Of a stretch of DNA of 64,000 nt, positions 27,476 to 35,544 are shown in pieces. The position numbers were made by a program, and so were the translations under genes. The notes under the pieces were generated by a model that searched no databases, had not been told where the DNA came from, and saw only the letters and a program-made list of their open reading frames with translations. The stretch's first letter is position 1. Every line of letters begins with the position of its first letter. Source of the stretch: Chthoniobacterales bacterium (GTDB taxonomy: Bacteria; Verrucomicrobiota; Verrucomicrobiia; Chthoniobacterales; Terrimicrobiaceae); NCBI GenBank assembly GCA_014879575.1, contig JACSRU010000115.1:99595-163594 (forward strand), read 5' to 3'.

Positions 27476-28239
27476 TGAGAACCGCGCTGGCACTCCTCCT
27501 ATTTGCGGTTCTTCCAATCGCCTACGCGGGCAGGATTGAGACTTTGCAAGGCAAGCTAGAGAAGGATAACGGGAAGTATGTCCTGTGCCTCCATGACGCC
27601 TACACGCTCGAATTCGGAGGCGAGAACATTTCCAGCAAACGCCTGCAAGTCGAAGGATGGACTCCTGCGGACAGGCCGAAGCTCGATGCCGCCAAGGGCA
27701 ACCAGATTGAACTCACCGGCCTTATCTATCCAGGCACATCCGAGGATTCAGAAAAGCTGGTGTTTTTCGTCAAAGAAGTGCCACCGCTTAATCAAACGGT
27801 GATCGTCATAGGGCAACCGGCAGTGCCAACACCGTCACCGTCGCCAACTCCAATGGCAAGTCCAACCCCCAGCCCAATTCCTTCCCCCTCTCCGACACAA
27901 ACAGTTCCGAAGGAGACGCCTATTCCGAGGCCACCATCAATTGTTGGCACATGGGTTACAGGGAATGGCGTTCACGACTATTCTAATGTGATCATTTTAC
28001 AGTTTTGCGATGACAACACAGGCAGGATTGTGAATAGTCCCAGCGGCACTCGTGTAAGCCCAAAAGCATACAGATTCTCATGGAGGCTTGATGGAAAATC
28101 AATTTGGCTCAATCTTCTTGATGGCCGCACTACCCAAAGTGGGAATGATCGTGGAAGCTACTCTATTATCTCCATTTCTTCTTCCGCTATGGTGTTGAAC
28201 CTAGGAGATGAAGTTCGAACATTTACGAAACAGGAATGA
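27475..28239 (+). CDS. Hypothetical secreted protein with Pro/Ser/Thr linker
   Basis: A 254-aa protein. A signal peptide (MRTALALLLFAVLPIAYA) leads to an N-terminal beta-rich domain, then a repeat-like linker of P-T-P-S-P units (about 120-150), then a C-terminal lipocalin/META-like small domain starting IVGTWVTGNGVHD. The same style of linker recurs in the prepilins of this element. Its stop abuts the convergent gene at 28240. Confidence 0.6.
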   Translation: MRTALALLLFAVLPIAYAGRIETLQGKLEKDNGKYVLCLHDAYTLEFGGENISSKRLQVEGWTPADRPKLDAAKGNQIELTGLIYPGTSEDSEKLVFFVKEVPPLNQTVIVIGQPAVPTPSPSPTPMASPTPSPIPSPSPTQTVPKETPIPRPPSIVGTWVTGNGVHDYSNVIILQFCDDNTGRIVNSPSGTRVSPKAYRFSWRLDGKSIWLNLLDGRTTQSGNDRGSYSIISISSSAMVLNLGDEVRTFTKQE

Positions 28240-29421
28240 TTAGCTTGCAGGAACAGGGATTGTCTTCATCCCGAATGATTCCGCCAGCCAGTTTTTGAAT
28301 GCTTTCCAGCCCCGGATAATCGCGCAATCCCTGATTTCGTTTATCATCAGCCCGCGCGACAACAATTCCTCTTTTCCACGATACCTTGGCGGAAACATTA
28401 TCTTCGCGCTTCCCTTCTCGGGGATTGTATCAGATACGGAAGGCATCAGGACACCGCGCACAACACATCTACTGACGGCGGGAAGCTTTACCCTCTTTTG
28501 AGGAAAGATTAAGTATGGGCGGTAGGTGAAGGTGATTTCCCCATCTGCGTAAGTGAGTCTCCCGTATGTGCGGGAAGGCACACGCAACTGGTGGCATGCA
28601 ACGAAAGCATGAGGGTTTGTGGCATCAACCTTCTTTCGGGCAATCCAGGGGAATAGGTAATCTGTTGTGATTACCATGCCGAAGACAGTAATTCGGAATG
28701 CCCACCCTGCTATCTTGGTTGCTATCAGGATCAGGATAGCGCAAATGAGCAAAGCCAAGAACGGGCTCAACATTGCTGCTCCGAGAATCAGCAGAACCAA
28801 TCCGACTTTGAGGATCTTGGAGACGAACTCGACGGCACCAAAGGGGCAGAGGAATATCAAGGTGTCAATGGCATTGAATGCCAGCCACACAACACCGAAG
28901 CCGAAGAAGCATGCCGTCAACAGCAGGAACCAGGCTGGCAGGGATTCACCCCCCATCAAGGCAGAGGCACAAAGCATCCGAGGTGCCCCTTGGTGGGTTG
29001 AGGCGAAAATCGCAGATGCTTTGAGCACACTTGTTCCGGCAACCGACATTCCGGCCACTGGGCCTGCAACCTGCTTTGTCGCCCGCTCCACTGCATCCAG
29101 AGGTTTGGTGGCACCGGGAACTACGCTCGATATTGTGACTTTCAGAGCACACAGGAGGAGCAGAGCCCAGATCGATCCCCAGACGGCGGGATGGCAATAC
29201 CATTCCAAGTTGGGGCGCTCAAAATCACTCGCCATCCAATACTTGTAAGTCCCCATTGCTCCCATGACGAAGAAGGGGGATATGCCCAGTCCTGTTGCCT
29301 CGCTGACACTCTCCGCAACTGCCCCGAATGAGGTTTCATGCTCCGGTTCGTTCGCTCTGGCCCCGGTAGTGTAGAAGAACGCGATTACTACAACAAGCAC
29401 AGGGAGAAACATGGTTTTCAT
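28240..29421 (-). CDS. Hypothetical multi-pass membrane protein
   Basis: A 393-aa protein. The start MKTMFLPVLVVVIAFFYTTGARA (29421) gives a signal peptide. It then has about five membrane helices up to residue 265 and a cytoplasmic C-terminal domain of 130 residues with beta character (RLTYADGEITFTYRPYLIFP). Its topology resembles accessory channel proteins of secretion systems, but no family is claimed. Confidence 0.6.
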   Translation of the reverse strand: MKTMFLPVLVVVIAFFYTTGARANEPEHETSFGAVAESVSEATGLGISPFFVMGAMGTYKYWMASDFERPNLEWYCHPAVWGSIWALLLLCALKVTISSVVPGATKPLDAVERATKQVAGPVAGMSVAGTSVLKASAIFASTHQGAPRMLCASALMGGESLPAWFLLLTACFFGFGVVWLAFNAIDTLIFLCPFGAVEFVSKILKVGLVLLILGAAMLSPFLALLICAILILIATKIAGWAFRITVFGMVITTDYLFPWIARKKVDATNPHAFVACHQLRVPSRTYGRLTYADGEITFTYRPYLIFPQKRVKLPAVSRCVVRGVLMPSVSDTIPEKGSAKIMFPPRYRGKEELLSRGLMINEIRDCAIIRGWKAFKNWLAESFGMKTIPVPAS

Positions 29422-29489
29422 GGATGCGTAAATCCTACGAAAAACCACGCTTTACTACAAGGAACTATCCAGGGATTTCGGCACAAAAA

Positions 29490-29520
29490 AAGCCCCAAGG
29501 GGATTGAACCCAAGGGGCTT
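29490..29520 (-). terminator. Rho-independent terminator
   Basis: AAGCCCC (29490-29496) pairs with GGGGCTT (29514-29520). On the minus strand the stem is followed by a run of seven Ts, so it ends the transcript of the gene at 29536-30060. Confidence 0.85.
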
Positions 29521-29535
29521 GGTTTATTGGTTTTG

Positions 29536-30060
29536 TTAGGAGTTGATGGAGTAAACGGTGGTAGCCTTATTCCCAACCTTTTTGATGATTTTTTTCTTGT
29601 GGAGGGCAATCACCGCAGGGCGCACATGGCTTTCCTTGTAGGGAGCGCCAACGTTCTTGATGATTTCACCCATCTTCAACCCTTTTGCGCCCGCCTTCTT
29701 GATTGCGGCAGTCACCTTTTCGGGGAGTGCATCCCTCTGATCGCCTGTCAGACGAACACGCTGGGATTCAGTTGCGGCTTTTTCTCCGGTGAGTTCGAGC
29801 AGGGAAGCTTCAAGCGGAGCAAGCTCAGCAGCCTTGGCTTTGTCATGCTTTGCGGCAATTGCCTTGATGTCGTCTCTGAGTTTTTTAACCCGTTCCGCTT
29901 TTGTTTCCTTTTCCAGTTTCAGGCGTTGCTCGCGCAAATCCTCTGCCTCCTTCTGCGATTCGGCTTCCTTCCGTTTGATTTCCTCCAGAAGGGCAATCCG
30001 CTCGTCGAGATCAGCGGCTGATATTTTTGGTTTCCTTGTTCCTTTTGATTTGGCTGGCAT
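29536..30060 (-). CDS. Coiled-coil protein with C-terminal winged-helix-like domain
   Basis: A 174-aa protein. A basic N-terminus (MPAKSKGTRKPKIS) is followed by a long coiled coil (about 18-90, rich in E/K/A). The C-terminal domain is GLKMGEIIKNVGAPYKESHVRPAVIALHKKKIIKKVGNKATTVYSI, which reads as a winged helix. A nucleoid-binding or partition accessory role is possible. It lies directly downstream, on the same strand, of the 1.1-kb structured non-coding region. Confidence 0.65.
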   Translation of the reverse strand: MPAKSKGTRKPKISAADLDERIALLEEIKRKEAESQKEAEDLREQRLKLEKETKAERVKKLRDDIKAIAAKHDKAKAAELAPLEASLLELTGEKAATESQRVRLTGDQRDALPEKVTAAIKKAGAKGLKMGEIIKNVGAPYKESHVRPAVIALHKKKIIKKVGNKATTVYSINS

Positions 30061-30496
30061 AATGTGTTGTATGTTGGTTGTTCCCGCGTATGCAGGTATC
30101 AACCCCATAAACCCAAATAATGGGGAAGCAAGAAAAAACGCGAGGCGGCTCCCTTGTTTGAGCCGTCCATATCCCACTTCCACCCGGCGAGTTGTTCACG
30201 AGGTTTCTCCGACGAGCTGGGTTGTGGCCCATTCTCGAAACCTGCTGCGCTCCGACAGGCTACGCTTGGCCTTTCTGCCAGGCTGAACAACTCGCGGGCG
30301 GGCTCATTCGCTAGAGCCCGTCCATTGCCCCAGCCTACCGAGACTCGCAAATTCTCCAATTACACCAGGCAAGCCAAGTGTCGCATTCCGAATGTGCGAG
30401 ACTCGCACGGCACCCCAAAGGCAACGGCCAGCAGAGCCGAACATCAATTTCTTCCATCCTTCCAGAAACCGCTGCCCGCCTCTGCTCGCCTATTTT

Positions 30497-30602
30497 TGAT
30501 ACTCCATTCTGGAGTGCATTTCGCCACTACCCCTGTCCGAACTCTACGGAGGCAGGGAGGCATTACCCCTGTCGCCAGAGCGGCATAGCTCCTCATGCTT
30601 CC
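30497..30602 (-). ncRNA. Structured repeat unit, copy 1
   Basis: On the minus strand it runs from GGAAGCATGAGGAGCT through CGACAGGGG, a stem with CCGTAGAG in its loop, to the closing hairpin ACTCCAGAATGGAGT. It aligns over its whole length with copy 2. The central stem here is CCCTG/CAGGG. Confidence 0.5.
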
Positions 30603-30745
30603 GGTGCATTGCCCATCTGTTGCTCCCCCTTTTTCTATCGTCCAGTTTCCGTCCCTCCATACTCGTTGCAGCCCAGACAACCCAACCCCGTTGTCCAGGG
30701 CTTCCAGTCGTAACCGGTTCTCCAACTCGCCTGTTGGCGCTTCGC

Positions 30746-30847
30746 TGATACTCCATTCTGGAGTCATCTTCTTTTTGCCCGTCCAATCTCTACGGTGGAC
30801 GGGAGCCATTCCCCTGTCGGCGGATATTCCCAGCTTCTCATACTTCC
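30746..30847 (-). ncRNA. Structured repeat unit, copy 2
   Basis: Same order of conserved blocks as copy 1 (GGAAGTATGAGAAGCT, CGACAGGGG, CCGTAGAG, ACTCCAGAATGGAGT). The central stem is CCCGTCC/GGACGGG, different from copy 1 but still paired, which argues for a conserved RNA fold. Confidence 0.5.
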
Positions 30848-31238
30848 GAGGCGTGGAAAATCCCTGCCTCCACCGTTCTTCCGGTAAACCTCCCTTCGTG
30901 CAGTTCACCTCATTTCGCCTTTGGCGAGATAATCACAGCATAGTGTGGCCCACCCTGCCTTCCGCTTGCCACTAAAGGGCTGCGTCTCCACCCCTACGGG
31001 GAGTTTTCGTAAAGTCTTTCTGGCAATCCGGCATAAAGCCGTTCACAGGCTCTCTTTTTATTCCGTTTGCCACTCGCAGGCTCGGACTTGACTAAAACTG
31101 GCAAATTAAGGGTTTTTCGCCATTTGGATTTGTTTCTAGGAATCGCTCTGTCGAGCGGGGAAGAGGTTTTGAAGGTTTATGTTTATGCACACCAACTCAC
31201 GCATGAACGCTGAAACCAATAACCACATTGAACATACT

Positions 31239-31499
31239 ATGAACGAACAGAACAACAACATCCCGAACTTTGTCTTTGGCGCTATCTACCGGAGGAAAGA
31301 CGGGCAGGCGGATTCATCGGCTACTTCACCATACTTCAATTGCTACATGCCAGCCTCAAACAACATTCCAGCAAAGGCATGGATTGCTGATTGCTGGGTT
31401 TGCGACTCCAACGGGAACATTGATCCGGGGTTAAGTGCCTCCCCTGTCCCAGTCCGTAAAGAAGACCTTGGCAATATCATTAACGTCATTTCTCACTAA
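31239..31499 (+). CDS. Hypothetical small protein
   Basis: An 86-aa protein (start MNEQNNNIPNFVFG; an in-frame ATG at 31185 or nearby is an alternative). No family was recognised. It is first of four closely spaced plus-strand small genes. Confidence 0.5.
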   Translation: MNEQNNNIPNFVFGAIYRRKDGQADSSATSPYFNCYMPASNNIPAKAWIADCWVCDSNGNIDPGLSASPVPVRKEDLGNIINVISH

Positions 31500-31521
31500 T
31501 CCAACCCATACATATCACACC

Positions 31522-31920
31522 ATGAACAACAACGAACAGAACCCCATGAACGAACTCTTTGGAGAAGTCATCCATTCCTACACCCGCGCACAGGCTATTG
31601 CAGATGGTGTGCTTGTGGATGTTACCGAAACAGCACGGGAGGCAGGATTCAGGCTCCCTACAGCCATCACAGCAGCCCTCTGGGCGGACATCGAGCAGAT
31701 CCCGAGCAAGCACCCCTATCAGGATGTTCAGGGGAGGCTTTGGGATGTCCTCTACATGGCGGCAGGTAATGCCCGCAGGAACAAGGAGGTTTCACGGTTC
31801 GCATACGAACTCATTTTGCACAGGGAACGGGCAGAGGGGCTAGTCACCCTCGTTTGCGATTGCGGACCAGGAGACAGCGCCGAACCGGTTCTTACCATCG
31901 GCTACCCGGAGGACTTTTAA
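31522..31920 (+). CDS. DUF6573-type protein
   Basis: A 132-aa protein with the pattern MNELFGEVIHSYTRAQAI, DGVLVDVTETAREAGF and PTAITAALWADIEQIP, matching a family common in phages and plasmids whose function is unknown. It starts 22 bp after the preceding small gene and ends 3 bp before the next. The start has no Shine-Dalgarno. Confidence 0.75.
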   Translation: MNNNEQNPMNELFGEVIHSYTRAQAIADGVLVDVTETAREAGFRLPTAITAALWADIEQIPSKHPYQDVQGRLWDVLYMAAGNARRNKEVSRFAYELILHRERAEGLVTLVCDCGPGDSAEPVLTIGYPEDF

Positions 31921-31923
31921 CCC

Positions 31924-32124
31924 ATGAAAACGGATATTCCCACAAGCCCCCATGTTCCCCAAGTAAAACTGGCCGAGATGGGCACCACTGGATTGGAACA
32001 GTGGGTGCGGGCAGCGAGCCGCAAGACATTCAGACTCCGGTTCGGCAAGGCCAAGGCCATTATCCAGAAAAGGTATGGACTTCGGGGGCGAGAGGCATTC
32101 GACAGACTCATCCGAGGATACTGA
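31924..32124 (+). CDS. Hypothetical small basic protein
   Basis: A 66-aa protein starting MKTDIPTSPHVPQVKLAEMG. The second half is basic (SRKTFRLRFGKAKAIIQKRYG), suggesting nucleic acid binding. The gene is tightly packed between neighbours on both sides. Confidence 0.5.
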   Translation: MKTDIPTSPHVPQVKLAEMGTTGLEQWVRAASRKTFRLRFGKAKAIIQKRYGLRGREAFDRLIRGY

Positions 32125-32126
32125 AC

Positions 32127-32330
32127 ATGAAGCACAGAGAATCAGCAAGAAGACGGCTCATCTCGCAGTTGCATGTGTTGAAGCAACTGATTGAGGAGGA
32201 GGATTCCCTACCCACTGCCTGGGAATACCGAGAACGATGGCAACGCGATTTTACGAAGAAGGCAGCCGAGCTGGTTGCCCTAGAAATCGCAGCCTATCGC
32301 AAGAAATACGAAATCCAGCCTCGCGCCTGA
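32127..32330 (+). CDS. Hypothetical small helical protein
   Basis: A 67-aa, mostly helical and charged protein (MKHRESARRRLISQLHVLKQL). It starts 2 bp after the previous stop and ends 3 bp before the convergent ClpX-zinc-finger gene. No family was recognised. Confidence 0.5.
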   Translation: MKHRESARRRLISQLHVLKQLIEEEDSLPTAWEYRERWQRDFTKKAAELVALEIAAYRKKYEIQPRA

Positions 32331-32333
32331 TTG

Positions 32334-32648
32334 TCATTTCTTTCCTGAAAGTTTTACCAGTTTCCGTGAGAGGGCCAGAAACTGACTGGGGGAAATGGTT
32401 TTCTCCTTTTTCATCTTCTGGAGCAGAGCAAAGGCGGTTTCTGTTTCGGCAACAGAGCCAGTGAACAGCGAGGATGCTGGGGGGCGGTGGGAATCGACTG
32501 GCAGTTCAATATCCAGAATGCGGTTGCAGACTCGAACGCATTTGTCACAGATGTAAACCCCAGGACCAGCAATGAGCTTGAGAACTTCCGTATAAGTCCT
32601 TCCACAGAACGAGCAAAACGGTTTATCGGACCTTTCAGGTTTTGGCAT
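32334..32648 (-). CDS. Stand-alone ClpX-type zinc-finger protein
   Basis: A 104-aa protein whose N-terminal 45 residues copy the ClpX zinc-binding domain: C12-x2-C15, then [21 protein letters not shown] with C34 and C37. The remaining 60 residues carry no AAA+ domain. The ClpX domain binds substrates and adaptors (for example SspB), so a free copy could recruit or inhibit the ClpXP protease. Whether it is an adaptor, decoy or anti-protease factor is inference. Confidence 0.8.
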   Translation of the reverse strand: MPKPERSDKPFCSFCGRTYTEVLKLIAGPGVYICDKCVRVCNRILDIELPVDSHRPPASSLFTGSVAETETAFALLQKMKKEKTISPSQFLALSRKLVKLSGKK

Positions 32649-32667
32649 TGTGATAAATGACTTTCTG

Positions 32668-32690
32668 GTTGCTCCGGTTCCCTACGCAAC
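32668..32690 (+). promoter_or_regulatory. GGTTCCC leader hairpin, copy 1
   Basis: Stem GTTGC/GCAAC around the invariant loop TCCGGTTCCCTAC. It ends 22 nt before the ATG at 32713. Confidence 0.7.
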
Positions 32691-32712
32691 TATCTGCAAT
32701 GAACATCACGAT

Positions 32713-32775
32713 ATGAAGGTAACAAACAACATTCTTTACAATAACAACAAACAATCCACTATAATTACTATATGA
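32713..32775 (+). CDS. Small 20-aa open frame after a leader hairpin
   Basis: Encodes a polar Asn/Thr-rich 20-mer starting MKVTNNILYNNN. Support is positional: it is the start codon that falls at the family spacing (22 nt) from the hairpin, and its stop overlaps the next ATG as ATGA. It may be a leader peptide coupling translation to the 40-aa membrane peptide. Confidence 0.35.
   Translation: MKVTNNILYNNNKQSTIITI
32760..32765 (+). promoter_or_regulatory. Leaderless -10 box
   Basis: TATAAT ending 6 bp before the ATG at 32772. Confidence 0.5.
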
Positions 32776-32894
32776 ACCCCGTATTCATCATACTTCTCCT
32801 GATAAAGATATTCGCTAGAATCATCTGGATAATATTCTTTTGTATAGGATATGGCTTCGCTTTCCTTACTCGAAAGTTGAGCGGAGCAAGGTAG
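32772..32894 (+). CDS. 40-aa single-pass membrane peptide
   Basis: The peptide is MNPVFIILLLIKIFARIIWI followed by a second hydrophobic stretch and the basic tail TRKLSGAR. It looks like a one-helix inner-membrane protein or a small toxin-like peptide. It has its own TATAAT 6 bp upstream and overlaps the preceding 20-aa frame. No family was recognised. Confidence 0.45.
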   Translation: MNPVFIILLLIKIFARIIWIIFFCIGYGFAFLTRKLSGAR

Positions 32895-32910
32895 TATTCT
32901 CCTCTGGAGG

Positions 32911-33537
32911 CTATTGGTTTTGCAGGGATGGTAATTGCCCGAAAAATGGTTTGGCATCATTCATGGCACATTCCATATCCTTGATCACCTCTTCCTCACT
33001 TGAAATGGCCTCGCCCAATATGACGGCTGCACATTCCATAAAACGGTAATATGCTGTTATTGTGTCATTTACTTCTTCTATAGTCATCTTGAAGAGCATT
33101 ACAAGATCATCCATAGACTTGTTCTTGTCCCGATGTGCATAATACTTGTGGCGGAATCTCGCTACCTTGCAATGCTTCGATGTCGCATAACGCAAATACC
33201 GTTCCATTCGGCGTTTGAGTTGCTTGAAACCAGCAGAGTCATAGTTTCCTTCTTCGGTGAGAAGCTTCACCAGCAATGAACAATTGACTGATTGTTTATC
33301 TGAATCACCAAGAATAAAAAGATTCACAAATACCGACTGGAGATGCGCATTTTTTGTCCGAAAGAAAAGTGGGTTGTAAAGTGTAAGGTGATACATGGCG
33401 TCTTTACACAGATATTCACCCTCACATGCAAAGCGCTTCCAAATATCGAAGGACTGTCGGGTTTCTTGGACAATCTCCCTCAGTTCTTTGAAACAACGAA
33501 GTGTCTTTTTTTGGATTTCATCACGCGGCTCATCCAT
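32911..33537 (-). CDS. HEPN-domain protein (AbiU2-like)
   Basis: A 208-aa all-helical protein. The HEPN catalytic pattern R-x4-6-H is visible as RFRHKYYAHRD at about residue 128, as in AbiU2-type abortive-infection proteins. HEPN domains are metal-free RNases in toxin-antitoxin and defence systems. It starts 1 bp after the stop of the NERD gene, so the two are cotranscribed and probably work together. The leaderless promoter of the element core is absent, fitting cargo. Confidence 0.7.
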   Translation of the reverse strand: MDEPRDEIQKKTLRCFKELREIVQETRQSFDIWKRFACEGEYLCKDAMYHLTLYNPLFFRTKNAHLQSVFVNLFILGDSDKQSVNCSLLVKLLTEEGNYDSAGFKQLKRRMERYLRYATSKHCKVARFRHKYYAHRDKNKSMDDLVMLFKMTIEEVNDTITAYYRFMECAAVILGEAISSEEEVIKDMECAMNDAKPFFGQLPSLQNQ

Positions 33538-33538
33538 A

Positions 33539-34357
33539 TCACTGACACTTTTGGCAGAGGAACCTTTTTCCCAACTTCGAGAAGTTGCCTTTGCAATATC
33601 CGTATTCCCTTGGTGTCAGGATGGCCTTGCATGATGAACAGGCAATTCGGTTCCCCACGTATTGCACTGGCTGAACGCTTCTGGGTTCAGGTGCAGGCGG
33701 TTCTTCCACTGGTTCTATGGGCTCAGCGGATTCTGTGCGGGCAGGGAATTGCTCGCATATCCTCCTGTTTTCCTTGCTCTCTTCCTTGAGGCGTTCACCC
33801 ACCCTTCTGAGTTCGCTGCGTAGCATCAGCTTGAAAATGCGGGCAACGCTGATGCTCTCAATGAATTCGTCGAGGGTTTTTGAGAACTGATCCCGCTGAA
33901 CCAGCCTCGCACCATCGTATTTCTTGGGGACTGGGCTGCCCGGCTGAACCAGCACCCAGTTTTCAAAAGTCGGCTGGATCGGGAGCAAGCCCAACCGTTT
34001 GGGGAGGACATTGCAACCTGCCAGGTAATCGGACAATACCTCGATGTGACGGTAATTCTGAGCGATTGGCGAAGGGCAAGGTTTGGGCCTGCCATTGAAC
34101 AGGATAGAGAATGCCCCCGATGGCTCATGCAGAGTCATTCCCTCTTTGGCAGACTTGGTTTCCAGGACTACGAAATGCCCGAGGCGGGAGAAGACGAGAT
34201 GATCAATCTGGCACCAGCCACCCGTTTTCCTGTCGAAAAGGAGCACATCATGCAGGGCCTTCCAGTTGGTTGCCCCATAAAGGGCACGATCAATCTGCCA
34301 CCTTGATTCATACTCTGCCGATTTGCCAGCAGCCCTCATTTTACTTTCCTCTGTCAT
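33539..34357 (-). CDS. NERD-domain nuclease-like protein
   Basis: A 272-aa protein. The NERD (nuclease-related) fold is seen in ALYGATNWKALHDVLLFDR, WCQIDHLVFSRLGHFVVLETKS with the D and E-x-K residues of a PD-(D/E)XK core, and a conserved YRHIEVLSDYL helix. The C-terminus holds a CSSC...CQKC zinc finger, perhaps for nucleic acid binding. The start MTEESKMRAAG (34357) is preferred over longer options. With the HEPN gene it forms a candidate defence pair. Confidence 0.75.
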   Translation of the reverse strand: MTEESKMRAAGKSAEYESRWQIDRALYGATNWKALHDVLLFDRKTGGWCQIDHLVFSRLGHFVVLETKSAKEGMTLHEPSGAFSILFNGRPKPCPSPIAQNYRHIEVLSDYLAGCNVLPKRLGLLPIQPTFENWVLVQPGSPVPKKYDGARLVQRDQFSKTLDEFIESISVARIFKLMLRSELRRVGERLKEESKENRRICEQFPARTESAEPIEPVEEPPAPEPRSVQPVQYVGNRIACSSCKAILTPREYGYCKGNFSKLGKRFLCQKCQ

Positions 34358-34404
34358 TACTGCGAACGGTTTAACAGTCACGGCAGGTGAGGAAAAGGCG
34401 ATTT

Positions 34405-34593
34405 TCAGACATCGGCCTTGTTCCCATTGAGGACAATGACAGCCATAGCCTGATAGGCGGACATACTCCAATCGGCGGTAGCTTCAACCCAATGCTTGCG
34501 GGCAAGTGCAAATGGCACGGGCTTGCTATCCATTGTCCATACGGGTTTTCCTTCTTTATCGGATCGATAGCCGATTTGTGGTTTTTGCTTCAT
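34405..34593 (-). CDS. Hypothetical small protein
   Basis: A 62-aa protein starting MKQKPQIGYRSDKEGKPVWT. No family was recognised. A TATGAT box 6 bp before the ATG supports a leaderless transcript. It precedes the NERD-HEPN pair on the same strand. Confidence 0.5.
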   Translation of the reverse strand: MKQKPQIGYRSDKEGKPVWTMDSKPVPFALARKHWVEATADWSMSAYQAMAVIVLNGNKADV

Positions 34594-34599
34594 CCGCAC

Positions 34600-34605
34600 A
34601 TCATA
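34600..34605 (-). promoter_or_regulatory. Leaderless -10 box (TATGAT)
   Basis: Extended -10 form TTGGTATGAT ending 6 bp before the ATG at 34593. Confidence 0.5.
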
Positions 34606-34692
34606 CCAAACGCGGTTTCTTCGATTCTCTGAGAACTCGCCATTACCAATGGGTTACGCCGATCCCCTATCCATATAATAATTTTGTTGACG

Positions 34693-35400
34693 CTACAACA
34701 GCCCCCTTATCAGTCCGAAACCGAGGAACCCCAGACGGGTTGCAGATGGATCTAGGCGGATCTCAGCCACCTTCAAGGTTGAGTTGAATGGTTTCACTGG
34801 CCTGTATTTCATGTATCCGTCCATGAACATCCGGGATCGCTTCGATGGCTCCAGAACGATTGTGGCCTCATTGGTGACAACCTTGCACATGTCCGCTCCG
34901 GCGAAGGAATACAATGGCCGGTAGCCGTGATCAACCACTACATCCGACAGGGCAAGGGCAACCGGATTCTTGAAGTTGTTTCCCCTTGTGCCATCGCGGA
35001 TATTCACCTCGTCAACCCTGATTTCGAGGAACTGGGAGGCGTAGAATGGTTTCACGAAGATGAAGAACGACGTGGATATGCCTTTGGTGTATCCCAGGCA
35101 ATGCAGGGTGGCATAGAGGGACATCAGCACAAGAACCGCGAATATCTGGGGCAGTGCGAAAATGATGTTTACCAGTTTAACAACAGGGGTGTTGGCGACA
35201 TCTGAGGTGGTGAACGGCAAATCCACAAGTCCGAGGGTATGGAGCACAGGGAGGGAGAACCCTGTCAGGACGAGCAGCGTTACCGAGTAGAACGCTGCCT
35301 TGGTGCGGTTTGACATGGTTGTAAACAGGGTTGCCACGACAAGCCCGAGCGCCGCAGCCATCCACACCATCCAGATAATTTGGGTAACAAAGGTATTCAT
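34693..35400 (-). CDS. Membrane protein, paralogue of the gene at 57810
   Basis: A 235-aa protein with three membrane helices in the first 120 residues and a soluble C-terminal domain. The second half aligns clearly with the 57810-58295 protein: KPFYASQFLEIRVDE / RPFYKSRYIQIWVEE, RGNNFKNPVALALSD / RGNGFTSPLALAIAD, and CKVVTNEA / CKIVTNEA, then RYRPVKPF versus KYRPVKPF. Function is unknown. It is expressed from a leaderless promoter (TATAAT 5 bp before the ATG at 35400), unlike its hairpin-led paralogue. Confidence 0.65.
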   Translation of the reverse strand: MNTFVTQIIWMVWMAAALGLVVATLFTTMSNRTKAAFYSVTLLVLTGFSLPVLHTLGLVDLPFTTSDVANTPVVKLVNIIFALPQIFAVLVLMSLYATLHCLGYTKGISTSFFIFVKPFYASQFLEIRVDEVNIRDGTRGNNFKNPVALALSDVVVDHGYRPLYSFAGADMCKVVTNEATIVLEPSKRSRMFMDGYMKYRPVKPFNSTLKVAEIRLDPSATRLGFLGFGLIRGLL

Positions 35401-35405
35401 ACCCA

Positions 35406-35411
35406 ATTATA
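35406..35411 (-). promoter_or_regulatory. Leaderless -10 box
   Basis: TGGTATAAT ending 5 bp before the ATG at 35400. Confidence 0.6.
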
Positions 35412-35461
35412 CCATATCCTCTTATTCGGTTTTTCAGGTTGTTGGACAACCACACCATTAT

Positions 35462-35485
35462 GCCGAGCTTGCTACGCAAGAACTA
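35462..35485 (+). repeat. 24-nt leader repeat A, copy 1
   Basis: Identical over 24 nt to 58813-58836. It holds a small hairpin CTTGC-TAC-GCAAG. In both places a GGTTCCC hairpin follows after 10-14 nt. Confidence 0.7.
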
Positions 35486-35495
35486 TCCATAATGC

Positions 35496-35525
35496 GGTTA
35501 GGCTCCGGTTCCCTACGCCTTAACC
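35496..35525 (+). promoter_or_regulatory. GGTTCCC leader hairpin, copy 2
   Basis: Stem GGTTAGGC/GCCTTAACC (one bulge) around the invariant loop. It ends 19 nt before the ATG at 35545. The stem sequence differs from other copies but still pairs. Confidence 0.75.
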
Positions 35526-35544
35526 TCTCATCTCTTTGTTTGTT

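Larger units (their letters stand above)
30061..31178 (-). ncRNA. 1.1-kb non-coding region with dense RNA structure
   Basis: No convincing gene occurs here, and the short open frames are broken and low quality. The region is packed with inverted repeats: GCGAGTTGTTC (30187-30197) pairs with 30285-30295, enclosing GGTTTC/GAAACC; a 10-bp stem starts at about 30296; CCCCTACGGGG lies near 30997. A 102-106 bp unit occurs twice with covarying stems, on the minus strand. This suggests one or more large structured RNAs, possibly of the ornate kind found in phages and mobile elements. The strand is inferred from the repeat unit. Confidence 0.45.

Noticed and set aside
30076..30105. Sequence TTCCCGCGTATGCAGGTATC resembling a type I-E CRISPR repeat
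   Set aside because: Only one copy, no spacers and no cas genes. It is probably a REP-like palindrome or chance.
30444..30908. Minus-strand frame with a repeated TPEWSI peptide
   Set aside because: The peptide repeat is only the translation of the duplicated RNA unit. The flanking frame is not protein-like.
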